This document shows, piece by piece, positions 33,622-42,383 of a stretch of 64,000 nt of DNA. Position numbers and translations under genes: made by a program. A model generated the notes under the pieces. It searched no databases. It saw only the letters and a program-made list of their open reading frames with translations, and was not told the DNA's origin. Location of the stretch: positions 372,001 through 436,000 of the forward strand of contig CAVOHR010000002.1 in assembly GCA_963695835.1 (NCBI GenBank), in the 5' to 3' direction. The DNA comes from VRUE01 sp963695835 (GTDB lineage: Bacteria > Actinomycetota > Thermoleophilia > Solirubrobacterales > 70-9). Position 1 is the first letter of the stretch; every line of letters starts with the position of its first letter.

Positions 33622-34054
33622 TGAATCGCGTACCCGCCCGACCGGCCGCGCCACTCCCCGAACCGCACGTACCGCTCCTTCGCCGCCTCGTCCAGCTCCC
33701 TGAAGACCACGGTGGTCCGTTCGAGCCCACTCCGCTCCTCCCCGCCGGCGAGCACCACCAGCCCGCTGAGCACCTCGTGCGCCCGGCCCGACATCCGGTC
33801 CAGGTATTCGCGCGCCTCGGCCTCGTCAGCCGGCTTTCCGAGCGCTCGCCCGTCGAGCACGACATCCGTATCGCAGGCGATCACGATGCCATCGCTTGCG
33901 ACAGCTCTCGCCTTGAGGCGCGCGTTCTCAAGCACCTCGACCTCAGGATCTCCCCCCGTCAGCTCCTCGACCCCAGGAACCACGACCTCGAACTCAACGC
34001 CAAGCTTCCGCAGGATCTCGCTCCGCTGCGGCGATCCGGACGCGAGGACGACGT

Positions 34055-34462
34055 TCAGGCGAGCTCGGGGAACCAGATGCCGATCTCGCGCTCAGCCGAC
34101 TCGTCCGAGTCGGAACCGTGGACCATGTTGAAGGTCACCTCGAGCGCGTAGTCACCGCGGATCGACCCGGGCGCCGCCTCGACCGGATCGGTCGCGCCGA
34201 TCACCTGCCGCGCGGCCGCCACCGCTTCGGTCCCCTCGAGCACCATCGCGACCAGCGTGCCGCCGGTGATGAACTCGACCAGCTCGCCGAAGAACGGCTT
34301 CTCGGTGTGCTCGGCGTAGTGCTCGTGGGCGATCTCCCCGACCGCGACCATCGTCTTCAGGGCGACGATCCGCAGCCCCTTGCGCTCGAAGCGTGCGATC
34401 ACCTCGCCGCTGAGGGCGCGCTCGAATGCGTCAGGCTTTACGAGGATCAGGGTCCGGCTCAC
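34055..34462 (-). CDS. ndk: Nucleoside diphosphate kinase
   Basis: A 135-residue protein of normal length. It starts MSRTLILVKPDAFERALSGE and has the active-site histidine in NMVHGSDSDESAEREI. It balances nucleoside triphosphate pools. Its start overlaps the end of the zinc-ribbon gene by 32 bp and its TGA overlaps the apparent CTG start of maf. Confidence 0.96.
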   Translation of the reverse strand: MSRTLILVKPDAFERALSGEVIARFERKGLRIVALKTMVAVGEIAHEHYAEHTEKPFFGELVEFITGGTLVAMVLEGTEAVAAARQVIGATDPVEAAPGSIRGDYALEVTFNMVHGSDSDESAEREIGIWFPELA

Positions 34463-35129
34463 GGCTGGGGCTCCTTTGCGGTCGTTTCTGGCTCTCGGTC
34501 TCTTTCTTGGCGCGGTCGCGGACCGGCTCCTGCTCGGCCGACGGCGTGGCGCGCGGGGCGCGATCCGGATCGCGTTTCGGCGCTTTGCGTTTCTCGGGCG
34601 CCGGCCGTTTCTTGCGCTCCTCGGCGGCCGGCTTGCGCTCCCCGTCCGGGGGGGGCGCCTTGCGTCGCCGCGGCCTCTCCGCCTGCTCGCGCAGCGGCTC
34701 CTCGCAGAACGGGCAGAGCGTCCATTTCCGGTCGACCGGTTTGCGGCAGCTCGGGCAGGGGTCCTTGAGCCGGCGCCGGCACTGCGGGCAGCGCAGGTAG
34801 TTCTTCTCGATCGGGAAGCCGCAGTCCGGGCAGGACACCTCTCTCAGCTGCCGCACCCGCAGCTCCGCCGCTTCGATCTCCAGCTCGCGTTCGTGAGCGT
34901 CTTCGAGGAACTCGGGCGGGCGGACGATCGCGTAGACCGCGGTGCCGATGTAGGGGATGAACGAGGCGAGGGTCGCGCAGCCGACCAGGAACGAATCGGA
35001 GATGCGTCGCCTGGCGTCGAGGTAGGTGAAGACGATCAGCGCCAGCCAGACGGCCACCAGAATGAGGATGAGAAGGTTGACGGCCAGGTTGAGGCCGCTG
35101 TTGCTGATGCCGAAGATCGCTAGTGCCAT
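34431..35129 (-). CDS. Membrane-anchored double zinc-ribbon protein
   Basis: A 232-residue protein with two N-terminal membrane helices (about 10-35 and 48-68), a short helix, and two zinc-ribbon units with CxxC pairs: CPDCGFPIEKNYLRCPQC and CPSCRKPVDRKWTLCPFC. The C-terminal 80 residues are a charged Arg/Lys/Pro/Glu tail, probably disordered. Zinc ribbons of this kind often mediate protein or nucleic-acid contacts; no specific role can be assigned. It lies upstream of ndk. Confidence 0.8.
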   Translation of the reverse strand: MALAIFGISNSGLNLAVNLLILILVAVWLALIVFTYLDARRRISDSFLVGCATLASFIPYIGTAVYAIVRPPEFLEDAHERELEIEAAELRVRQLREVSCPDCGFPIEKNYLRCPQCRRRLKDPCPSCRKPVDRKWTLCPFCEEPLREQAERPRRRKAPPPDGERKPAAEERKKRPAPEKRKAPKRDPDRAPRATPSAEQEPVRDRAKKETESQKRPQRSPSREPDPDPRKA

Positions 35130-35211
35130 GGCTGGGCGCCCGCCGGGGGGGAGCGGTGAGTCTACTTCGCCACCCGTGACGCAAACCCTGTCGGCGCGGC
35201 GCCGCGGGGGC

Positions 35212-35331
35212 TCAGAGGAAAAGCCTGCCGAACAGGTAGCCGAGACCGAAGAAGACCAGGATCACCGCCGCGACCACCGCGGCGACCAGGGCCATCATCG
35301 AGAGCAGTTGCGAGCCGGCGCTGCGATCCAC
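35212..35331 (-). CDS. 39-residue single-helix membrane protein
   Basis: A short frame from GTG 35331 to TGA 35212. It encodes a polar N-terminus (DRSAGSQLLS) followed by a 25-residue hydrophobic helix ending in LFGRLFL. A GAGG site lies about 9 bp before the GTG. It lies between folC and the zinc-ribbon gene on the same strand, 20 bp after the folC stop. Small membrane proteins like this often regulate larger complexes, but I cannot say which. Confidence 0.5.
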   Translation of the reverse strand: MDRSAGSQLLSMMALVAAVVAAVILVFFGLGYLFGRLFL

Positions 35332-35351
35332 GCTTCAATCCTCGCATACGG

Positions 35352-36578
35352 TCAGCCCGCCAGAGCCGCCCGGGCGGGCGCCAGCACGTAGTGAGAGCCG
35401 GTGACGAGCAGGATCCCGCCGGCCGCGGCGGCCAGCTCGCGCCCACGCGCGACCGCCTCCTCGAAGTCGGCGGCGCCCTCGGCCCGAACCCCGACTGCGG
35501 CACGACAGATCTCGGCCAGCTCCGCCGCTCGAAACGAGCGGCGGGCGGGGCCTGCCGGAAGCCCGGTGCAGACGAAGCGGTCGACCGCCGGGGCCAGCGC
35601 TTCGACGATCGCGCTCGCGTCCTTGTCGCGGAGGATCGCCAGGCAGGCGACGACCGGGCGGCGCCCGGCGACCTCCGGTAGCGCCTCGGCGATCGCCGCC
35701 GCGCCCGGCGGGTTGTGGGCGGCGTCCAGGTAGGCCGGAGGGTCGTCGGCCACCCGCTCCAGCCGGCCGGGGATCTCGATGCCCGCGGCGACCGCGGCGA
35801 CCCGCTCGGGGTCCAGCTCGCCGAGGAACGCCTCGGCGGCGGCGCAGGCGAGGGCGAAGTTGCGGCGCTGGAAGCGCCCCGGCGCCCGCAGCCGCAGCTG
35901 CGGCCCCGGATCCTCCGGCGCGACGACCAGCTCGGCGCCGCGCTCGCGCGCGGTCCGCTCGGCCAGCGCCGCAACCGCCGGGCTGACCCGGCCCAGCACC
36001 AGCGTCGTCTGGTCACGCAGCACCGCCAGCTTCTCCGCGGCGATCTCCTCCTCGACCTCGCCCAGCCACTGCGTGTGGTCGAGCCCGACCGAGGTCAGCA
36101 CGGTGACCCGCGAGGGGATCGTGTTGGTCGCGTCGAGCCTTCCCCCCAGGCCGGCCTCGACGACACCCGCCTGAACCCGCGCCGCGGCGAGGGCGACGAA
36201 CGCCGCCGCGGTCGCCAGCTCGAACTGGGTGACGACCTCCCCCTCCCCGAGGCTGCGGTTCACCGTCTCGGCCGCCTGCGCGGCGCGCTCCACGGCGGCG
36301 GCGAAGGGGCCGCCGTGGATCTCCTCACCGTGGATCAGCACTCGTTCGGACCAGCGCGCCGCGTGCGGGGAGACGCAGGCGCCGGCGCTGACCCCGTGCG
36401 CCTCGAGCAGCGCCGCGGTCATCCGCGTCACCGACGACTTGCCGTTGGTGCCGACGACGTGGATCGAAGCGAAGCGGTGCTGGGGCAGGCCGAGCAGCGT
36501 GCTCAGCTTGCGCATCCGCTCCAGCCCGAGCTTCCAGCCGATCGGCTCGAGCGAGTCGAGGTAGGCCTCGGGATCTAT
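35352..36578 (-). CDS. folC: Folylpolyglutamate synthase / dihydrofolate synthase
   Basis: About 408 residues. The P-loop is HVVGTNGKSSVTRMTAALLE, followed by GLGGRLDATNTI, SVGLDHTQWLG and the C-terminal LDAAHNPPGA and LVTGSHYVLAPARAAL. FolC adds glutamate to folates. No ATG, GTG or TTG lies at the expected start. The conserved N-terminus (DPEAYLDSLEPIGWKLGLER) is preceded by ATA (36578-36576), 8 bp after a GAGGAG site and overlapping the valS stop. The next ATG is 20 or more residues inside the conserved region. The 5' boundary is therefore a judgement. Confidence 0.88.
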   Translation of the reverse strand: MDPEAYLDSLEPIGWKLGLERMRKLSTLLGLPQHRFASIHVVGTNGKSSVTRMTAALLEAHGVSAGACVSPHAARWSERVLIHGEEIHGGPFAAAVERAAQAAETVNRSLGEGEVVTQFELATAAAFVALAAARVQAGVVEAGLGGRLDATNTIPSRVTVLTSVGLDHTQWLGEVEEEIAAEKLAVLRDQTTLVLGRVSPAVAALAERTARERGAELVVAPEDPGPQLRLRAPGRFQRRNFALACAAAEAFLGELDPERVAAVAAGIEIPGRLERVADDPPAYLDAAHNPPGAAAIAEALPEVAGRRPVVACLAILRDKDASAIVEALAPAVDRFVCTGLPAGPARRSFRAAELAEICRAAVGVRAEGAADFEEAVARGRELAAAAGGILLVTGSHYVLAPARAALAG

Positions 36579-39211
36579 TCCGAGAGCTCCTCGAGCTCGG
36601 CGCGGTAGCGCACGAGCTTCTCGCGCTCCTCCTCGACCACCTCGGCCGGCGCGCGGGAGACGAACTTCTCGTTGCCGAGCTTGCCCTCGGCCCGAGCCAC
36701 CTCGGAGCGCAGCTCCTCGCGGCGCGCCTCCAGCCGCGCGGCGACCGCCTCGGCGTCGATCTCGGCCGAGGCGAGGATCTTCACCGGGCCGACGGAGGCG
36801 ACAGGGTCGCCACCGTCCTCGCCGAACTCGACCCGGGCGAGGCGGCCGACGAACTCCTGCGGCGCGACGCCCTCGGCACGGGCGGGAAGCACGGTCGCCG
36901 CCGGCGCCTCGACCAGGTCGCGCCAGGCGCGCAGGCGGCGGGTCAGCTCGATCCCGGCTCGCACCTGGGCCTCCGCCTCGGGGTCGCGCAGCGAATCGTC
37001 GGCCGCGGGGAACGGGTGGACGGCGAGGTGCCCCTCGCGGACCGGGTGGTAGCTCCAGATCTCCTCGGTGACGAAGGGCATGATCGGGTGCAGCAGCGCC
37101 AGGACCCGCTCCAGCACCCGCAGCAGGATCGCCGATACCTCGGCCTCCCCCTCGTAGAGCCGCGGCTTGGAGATCTCCAGGTACCAGTCGCAGAGCTCCG
37201 ACCAGAAGAAGGCGTAGGCCTCCTGGGTGGCGTGGGCGAAGTCGTATTCCTCCAGCTTGTCGGTGACCGAGCCGATCGTCGCCTCCAACCGCGAGAGGAT
37301 CCAGCGATCCTCGACCCGCGTCGGAGAAAGGACATCCTGATCCGTGCCCGTCCCGCCCGCGACCGCGGCAGGAACTTGGTCCTGCCGCGCATCGATGTGC
37401 GGTTGATTCTGATCGAATTTCACATTCATCAGAATCAACCGCCCGGCGTTCCACAGCTTGTTCGCCAGGTCGGCGCCCTGCTGCACCTTGGCGTCGGAGA
37501 AGCGAACGTCCTGGGTCGAGGACATCGCCAGCAGGCCGAAGCGCAGCGCGTCGGCTCCGTGCACCTCGATCTCCTCCAGCGGGTCGATGCCGGTGCCGAG
37601 GCTCTTCGACATCCGCCGCCCGTCGCGCGCCTGGATCACCGAGTGGACGTAGACGTCGCCGAACGGGACCTCGCCGGTGAACTCGAGCCCGGCCATGATC
37701 ATCCGCGCCACCCAGAGGAAGAGGATGTCGCGCGCCGTGGTGAGGAAGTCGGTCGGGTAGAAGGCGCGCAGCTCGGGCGTGTCGTCGGGCCAGCCGAGCG
37801 TGGCGAACGGCCACAGCGCCGAGCTGAACCAGGTGTCGAGTACGTCCTCCTCCTGGCGCAGCTCGCCACCGCAGGCGCCGCAGCGCTCGGGCTCGGCCTC
37901 GGCGACGACCAGATCGGCCTCGCAGGCGTCGCAGTACCAGACCGGGATCCGGTGCCCCCACCAGAGCTGGCGGGAGACGCACCAGGGGCGGATCTCGCGC
38001 ATCCATTCGAGGTAGACGCGCTTCCACTGCGGCGGCGCGATCCGCACCTCGTCGCGCTCGACCGCCGCGATCGCCGGCTTCGCCAGCTCGTCCATGCGGC
38101 AGAACCACTGCCGCGAGATCAGCGGCTCGATCCGCTCGCCGGAGCGGTGCGAGAAGGGGACCGAGTGGAGGTATGGCTCTTCGCCGCGCAGCCGGCCCTC
38201 CTCGCGCAGCGCCGCGACTACCGCCTCCTGCGCCTCGGCGGCGCTCATCCCGGCGAACCGCTCCCCCGCCTCCTCGCTGATCCGCCCGTCGGGGCCGATC
38301 GCGCCGATCTCCTCGAGGCCGTGCTTGCGACCGATCTCGAAGTCGTTGGGATCGTGGCCCGGGGTGATCTTCAGCGCCCCGGTGCCGAACTCGGGGTCGA
38401 CGTGCTCGTCGGCGATGATCGGCAACCGCCGGCCGACCAGCGGCAGGACGCAGTGCTCGCCGACAAGGTCGGCGTAGCGCCCGTCGTCCGGGTTGACCGC
38501 GACCGCGGTGTCGGCCAGCATCGTCTCCGGCCGCACCGTGGCGACGGTGAGGACGCGATCGGCGCCCTCGACCGGGTAGTCGATCGAGTAGAGGGTGTCC
38601 TCGACCTCGCGGTTCTCGACCTCGAGGTCGGAGATCACCGAGCGCGAGCCGGGGTCCCAGTTGACTAGGTAGTTGTCGCGGTAGATGTAGCCCTTGTCGT
38701 AGAGCTGCTTGAAGACGCGGTGGACGGCGCGGACGTAGCCGTCGTCGAGGGTGAAGCGCTCGCGCTCGTAGTCGCAGGAGGCGCCGAGCCGCTTGAACTG
38801 CTCGACGATCCGCGAGCCGTAGCGCTCCTTCCAGGCCCAGGCGCGCTCCATGAACGCCTCGCGGCCCAGCTCCTGCCGCGAGGTGCCCTCGGCGCGCAGC
38901 TCCTTCTCCAGCACCGCGTGGACGGCGATGCTGGCGTGGTCGGTGCCGAGCAGCCAGAGCGTGTTGCGGCCGCGCATCCGCTGCATGCGGACCAGCGCGT
39001 CCTGCATCGAGCCGTTCAGAGCGTGGCCCATGTGCAGGGCGCCGGTCACGTTGGGCGGCGGGATCGAGATCGAGAAGTTCTCCGCCGCCGTGCCCTCGGC
39101 AGGCGGGTGGAAGTAGCCGCCCTCGATCCACTCGGCGAAAACGCGCCGCTCGACCTCGGCCGCTTCGTAGCGGGTCTTCTCCTCCAGCTGCTTCCGGCGC
39201 TCATCGGGCAT
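36575..39211 (-). CDS. valS: Valyl-tRNA synthetase
   Basis: An 878-residue class I synthetase. The HIGH motif is PPNVTGALHMGHALN near residue 55 and the KMSKS variant is GRRMSKSLGTG near residue 533. The editing domain carries TVATVRPETMLADTAVAV-like sequence, and a C-terminal coiled coil (about 820-878) is present. Compared with relatives there is an additional stretch of about 20 residues after RLILMNV (residues about 590-625) that coincides with two perfect hairpins in the DNA. The gene is coupled to folC. Confidence 0.96.
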   Translation of the reverse strand: MPDERRKQLEEKTRYEAAEVERRVFAEWIEGGYFHPPAEGTAAENFSISIPPPNVTGALHMGHALNGSMQDALVRMQRMRGRNTLWLLGTDHASIAVHAVLEKELRAEGTSRQELGREAFMERAWAWKERYGSRIVEQFKRLGASCDYERERFTLDDGYVRAVHRVFKQLYDKGYIYRDNYLVNWDPGSRSVISDLEVENREVEDTLYSIDYPVEGADRVLTVATVRPETMLADTAVAVNPDDGRYADLVGEHCVLPLVGRRLPIIADEHVDPEFGTGALKITPGHDPNDFEIGRKHGLEEIGAIGPDGRISEEAGERFAGMSAAEAQEAVVAALREEGRLRGEEPYLHSVPFSHRSGERIEPLISRQWFCRMDELAKPAIAAVERDEVRIAPPQWKRVYLEWMREIRPWCVSRQLWWGHRIPVWYCDACEADLVVAEAEPERCGACGGELRQEEDVLDTWFSSALWPFATLGWPDDTPELRAFYPTDFLTTARDILFLWVARMIMAGLEFTGEVPFGDVYVHSVIQARDGRRMSKSLGTGIDPLEEIEVHGADALRFGLLAMSSTQDVRFSDAKVQQGADLANKLWNAGRLILMNVKFDQNQPHIDARQDQVPAAVAGGTGTDQDVLSPTRVEDRWILSRLEATIGSVTDKLEEYDFAHATQEAYAFFWSELCDWYLEISKPRLYEGEAEVSAILLRVLERVLALLHPIMPFVTEEIWSYHPVREGHLAVHPFPAADDSLRDPEAEAQVRAGIELTRRLRAWRDLVEAPAATVLPARAEGVAPQEFVGRLARVEFGEDGGDPVASVGPVKILASAEIDAEAVAARLEARREELRSEVARAEGKLGNEKFVSRAPAEVVEEEREKLVRYRAELEELSE
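37364..37442. repeat. Two tandem hairpins inside valS
   Basis: Hairpin 1 has perfect 10-bp arms at 37364-37373 and 37380-37389 with a 6-bp loop. Hairpin 2 has perfect 15-bp arms at 37399-37413 and 37428-37442 with a 14-bp loop. One arm of hairpin 2 overlaps the codons for the conserved RLILM motif; the other encodes DQNQP in the extra segment. Together they lie in the part of ValRS that is longer than in relatives, and the frame is kept. Confidence 0.75.
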
Positions 39212-39274
39212 CGAGCGCCGAGTCTAGTGGCGCTTTCCTGCCGCTATCCGGCACAAAGGCGCCAGCTACGTTCG

Positions 39275-40564
<1,290 letters not shown>

Positions 40565-40567
<3 letters not shown>

Positions 40568-40582
40568 CGGAATCCCCTCCTT
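40565..40582 (-). promoter_or_regulatory. Strong ribosome binding site before a CTG start (clpX)
   Basis: On the minus strand AAGGAGG (40582-40576) is followed by eight bases and then CTG (40567-40565). This is the best Shine-Dalgarno match seen near any gene here, and its spacing points to CTG as the initiation codon of ClpX. Confidence 0.75.
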
Positions 40583-40729
40583 GCGGGGCGGTAGTTGCCT
40601 ACCGGCGTCGCGCCCCAAAGCTTAGTGGGAGCTGCAACCCGGCCCTCTCGGTTCGCTCGTTTACTTCGGGAGCGGCGCCGTCCCTTCCTGCGGGCGGGCG
40701 CTTGCGTGCGGCGCGATACCGTGGCGGCG

Positions 40730-41185
40730 ATGGCCGCCGAGGTCCGAGTCGAGCCGGTCTCCGCCGCGCAGCTGGAGGCGCTGCTGCCGCTGATCGCCGC
40801 CTACCAGCGCTTCTACGAGGTCGAGGACGTCGACGGCGAGCGCAACCGCGCCTTCTTCTCCCGCTTCCTCGCCCCGAGCGAGGACGGGATGCTGCTCGGC
40901 GCCTGGCGCGGCGACGAGCTGCTCGGCTACGCCTGCCTCTACTGGTCCTTCACCTCGCTCCCCCCGGCCGAGACGGTGCTGATGAACGACCTCTACGTCG
41001 GGGAGCGCGCCCGCGGCGAGGGCGTCGGCCGCGCTCTGGTCGAGGCAAGCGCCGAGGTCGCCCGCGAGCGCGGCGCCCACCACCTCGAGTGGGAGACCCA
41101 GCCCGACAACCTCGCCGCCCGGCGCCTCTACGACTCGACCGGAGCCGAGCGCAGCGATTGGGTCGCGTACGAGCTCAAGCTCTAA
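40730..41185 (+). CDS. GNAT-family N-acetyltransferase
   Basis: A 151-residue single GNAT domain. The acetyl-CoA motif A is VLMNDLYVGERARGEGVGRA, followed by NLAARRLYDSTGAERSDWVA. These enzymes acetylate amines on small molecules or proteins; the substrate cannot be read from the sequence. The ATG at 40730 gives a typical GNAT N-terminus. It is divergent from clpX and converges on the M23 peptidase with a 45-bp palindrome in between. Confidence 0.85.
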   Translation: MAAEVRVEPVSAAQLEALLPLIAAYQRFYEVEDVDGERNRAFFSRFLAPSEDGMLLGAWRGDELLGYACLYWSFTSLPPAETVLMNDLYVGERARGEGVGRALVEASAEVARERGAHHLEWETQPDNLAARRLYDSTGAERSDWVAYELKL

Positions 41186-41195
41186 CCGCACCCGT

Positions 41196-41240
41196 TCCGC
41201 TGTTCCTTTGCCCCACTATGGCCTGCAAAGGCACAGCGGA
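41196..41240. repeat. 45-bp interspersed palindrome, copy B
   Basis: It begins TCCGCTGTTCCTTTGC and ends GCAAAGGCACAGCGGA, so the arms pair over 16 positions with one T/C mismatch at the ninth base. The copy inside comEC (5071-5115) has the same length, same ends and same mismatch. Here it lies between the convergent stops of the GNAT gene (41185) and the M23 peptidase gene (41250). There is no T-run, so a simple intrinsic terminator is less likely. Confidence 0.78.
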
Positions 41241-41249
41241 GCGACCGGT

Positions 41250-41765
41250 TCAGCTGTAGCGGTCCCAGCTGCGCAGTTCGGGCTCGGGGTCTACCGGGCG
41301 GCCGCGGAGGTGGATCTCGAAGTGGAGGTGGCAGCCGACCGTGCGGGCGTTGCCGGTCTCGCCGACGAGGCCGACCGGCTCGCCGGTCCAGACGCGGTCG
41401 CCGCGGTGGACGCGGGCCGGGCGGCGCATGTGGGCGTAGAAGAAGCTGCGGTGCTCGCCCTGGCCGTGGATCAGCAGGTAGTTGCCGTAGAGCACCGGGT
41501 CATAGCCGCTGCGCAGCACCCGACCGGTCGCCGCGGCGACCAGCGGCGTGCCGCAGGCGGCGACGATGTCGAAGCCTTCGTGGCTGCGGCCGCCGTCGCG
41601 CGGGGCGCCGAATTCCCCGATCGGCCCGCGCGTCCCATGCGGCCCGCGAACCGGGAAGACGTGAGCGTAGAAGCGGACGCTTCCGTCGTGGACGGCCGTA
41701 GCGGCGGCGACGGGCGCTGCGAGAACCGCGAAGAGGGCGAGAAAGAGGAGTAACGGGCGCTTCAG
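41250..41765 (-). CDS. Secreted M23 (LytM-like) peptidase with apparent CTG start
   Basis: The full frame encodes 171 residues: a signal peptide (KRPLLLFLALFAVLAAPVAA), then a compact M23 domain with SHEGFDIVAACGTPLVAAA, GYDPVLYGNYLLIHGQ and the metal motif HLHFEIH. M23 peptidases cut peptide cross-links in peptidoglycan. The first motif has H-E-G-F-D instead of HxGxD-like H..G.D, compatible with zinc binding. The only start that gives the whole signal peptide is CTG at 41765, overlapping the clpP TGA as CTGA. A start at the internal GTG (41519) would remove half the domain. Confidence 0.82.
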   Translation of the reverse strand: MKRPLLLFLALFAVLAAPVAAATAVHDGSVRFYAHVFPVRGPHGTRGPIGEFGAPRDGGRSHEGFDIVAACGTPLVAAATGRVLRSGYDPVLYGNYLLIHGQGEHRSFFYAHMRRPARVHRGDRVWTGEPVGLVGETGNARTVGCHLHFEIHLRGRPVDPEPELRSWDRYS

Positions 41766-42346
41766 TGGTGTTCGATGACGCGGTCGACGATGCTGTACTC
41801 CTTCGCTTCCTCCGCGCTCATGAAGTAGTCGCGATCGGTATCGTTCGTCACCTTGTCGAACGGCTGGCCGGTGTGCTTGGCGATGATCTCGTCGAGGCGG
41901 CGGCGGGTGTCGAGGATCTCCTTGGCGTGGATCTCGATGTCGGTCGCCTGGCCCTGGAAGCCGGCCGAGACCTGGTGGATGAGGATCTTCGAGTTCGGCA
42001 GCGACATCCGCTTGCCGGCGGCGCCGCCGCAGAGCAGCAGCGCCCCCATGCTCATCGCGATGCCGACGCAGATCGTCTGCACGTCGGGCTTGATGAACTG
42101 CATCGTGTCGTAGATCGCCAGGCCGGCATAGACGGAGCCGCCGGGCGAGTTGACGTAGAGGCTGATGTCCTTGTCGGGGTCCTCGGACTCGAGGTGCAGC
42201 AGCTGGGCGACGATCAGGTTGGCGATGTCCTCGGTGACCGGCGTGCCGAGGAAGACGATCCGCTCGTTGAGCAGGCGCGAGTAGATGTCGAAGGCGCGCT
42301 CGCCGCGCGAGGTCTGCTCGACCACCATCGGTACCAGGGGACTCAT
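41762..42346 (-). CDS. clpP: ATP-dependent Clp protease proteolytic subunit
   Basis: A ClpP of 194 residues from ATG 42346 (MSPLVPMVVEQTSRGERAFD). The catalytic Ser lies in GIAMSMGALLL, the His in SKILIHQV, and the Asp in the TDRDYFMSAEEA region. It degrades proteins delivered by ClpX or ClpC. An upstream GTG at 42355 would add three residues. The gene follows tig, and the M23 peptidase starts inside its stop codon. Confidence 0.95.
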   Translation of the reverse strand: MSPLVPMVVEQTSRGERAFDIYSRLLNERIVFLGTPVTEDIANLIVAQLLHLESEDPDKDISLYVNSPGGSVYAGLAIYDTMQFIKPDVQTICVGIAMSMGALLLCGGAAGKRMSLPNSKILIHQVSAGFQGQATDIEIHAKEILDTRRRLDEIIAKHTGQPFDKVTNDTDRDYFMSAEEAKEYSIVDRVIEHH

Positions 42347-42383
42347 GAGCCGCACTCTATAGAAGGCGTGCGGCGGGGCCGGC

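Larger units (their letters stand above)
32379..34058 (-). pseudogene. maf: Maf-type nucleotide pyrophosphatase split by an IS element
   Basis: The 5' part (34058-33625) encodes LNVVLASGSPQRSEILRKLG through VEELTGGDPEVEVLENARLK, the DTDVVLDGRALGKP motif and GRSGGYAI. The 3' part (32499-32379) encodes TLGSTLVERLEGSVSNVVGL and then PVGLLVELAPELLERGSVA. Joining the halves across the IS restores a standard Maf/YhdE protein in frame with GGYAIQTLGS. Maf removes modified nucleotides and affects septum formation. The first codon appears to be CTG (34058-34056) overlapping the ndk stop as CTGA. Confidence 0.85.

Noticed and set aside
35352..39131. A 1259-codon minus-strand frame covering folC and valS
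   Set aside because: The part over valS is out of frame with the synthetase and has no protein character; only the folC part is real.
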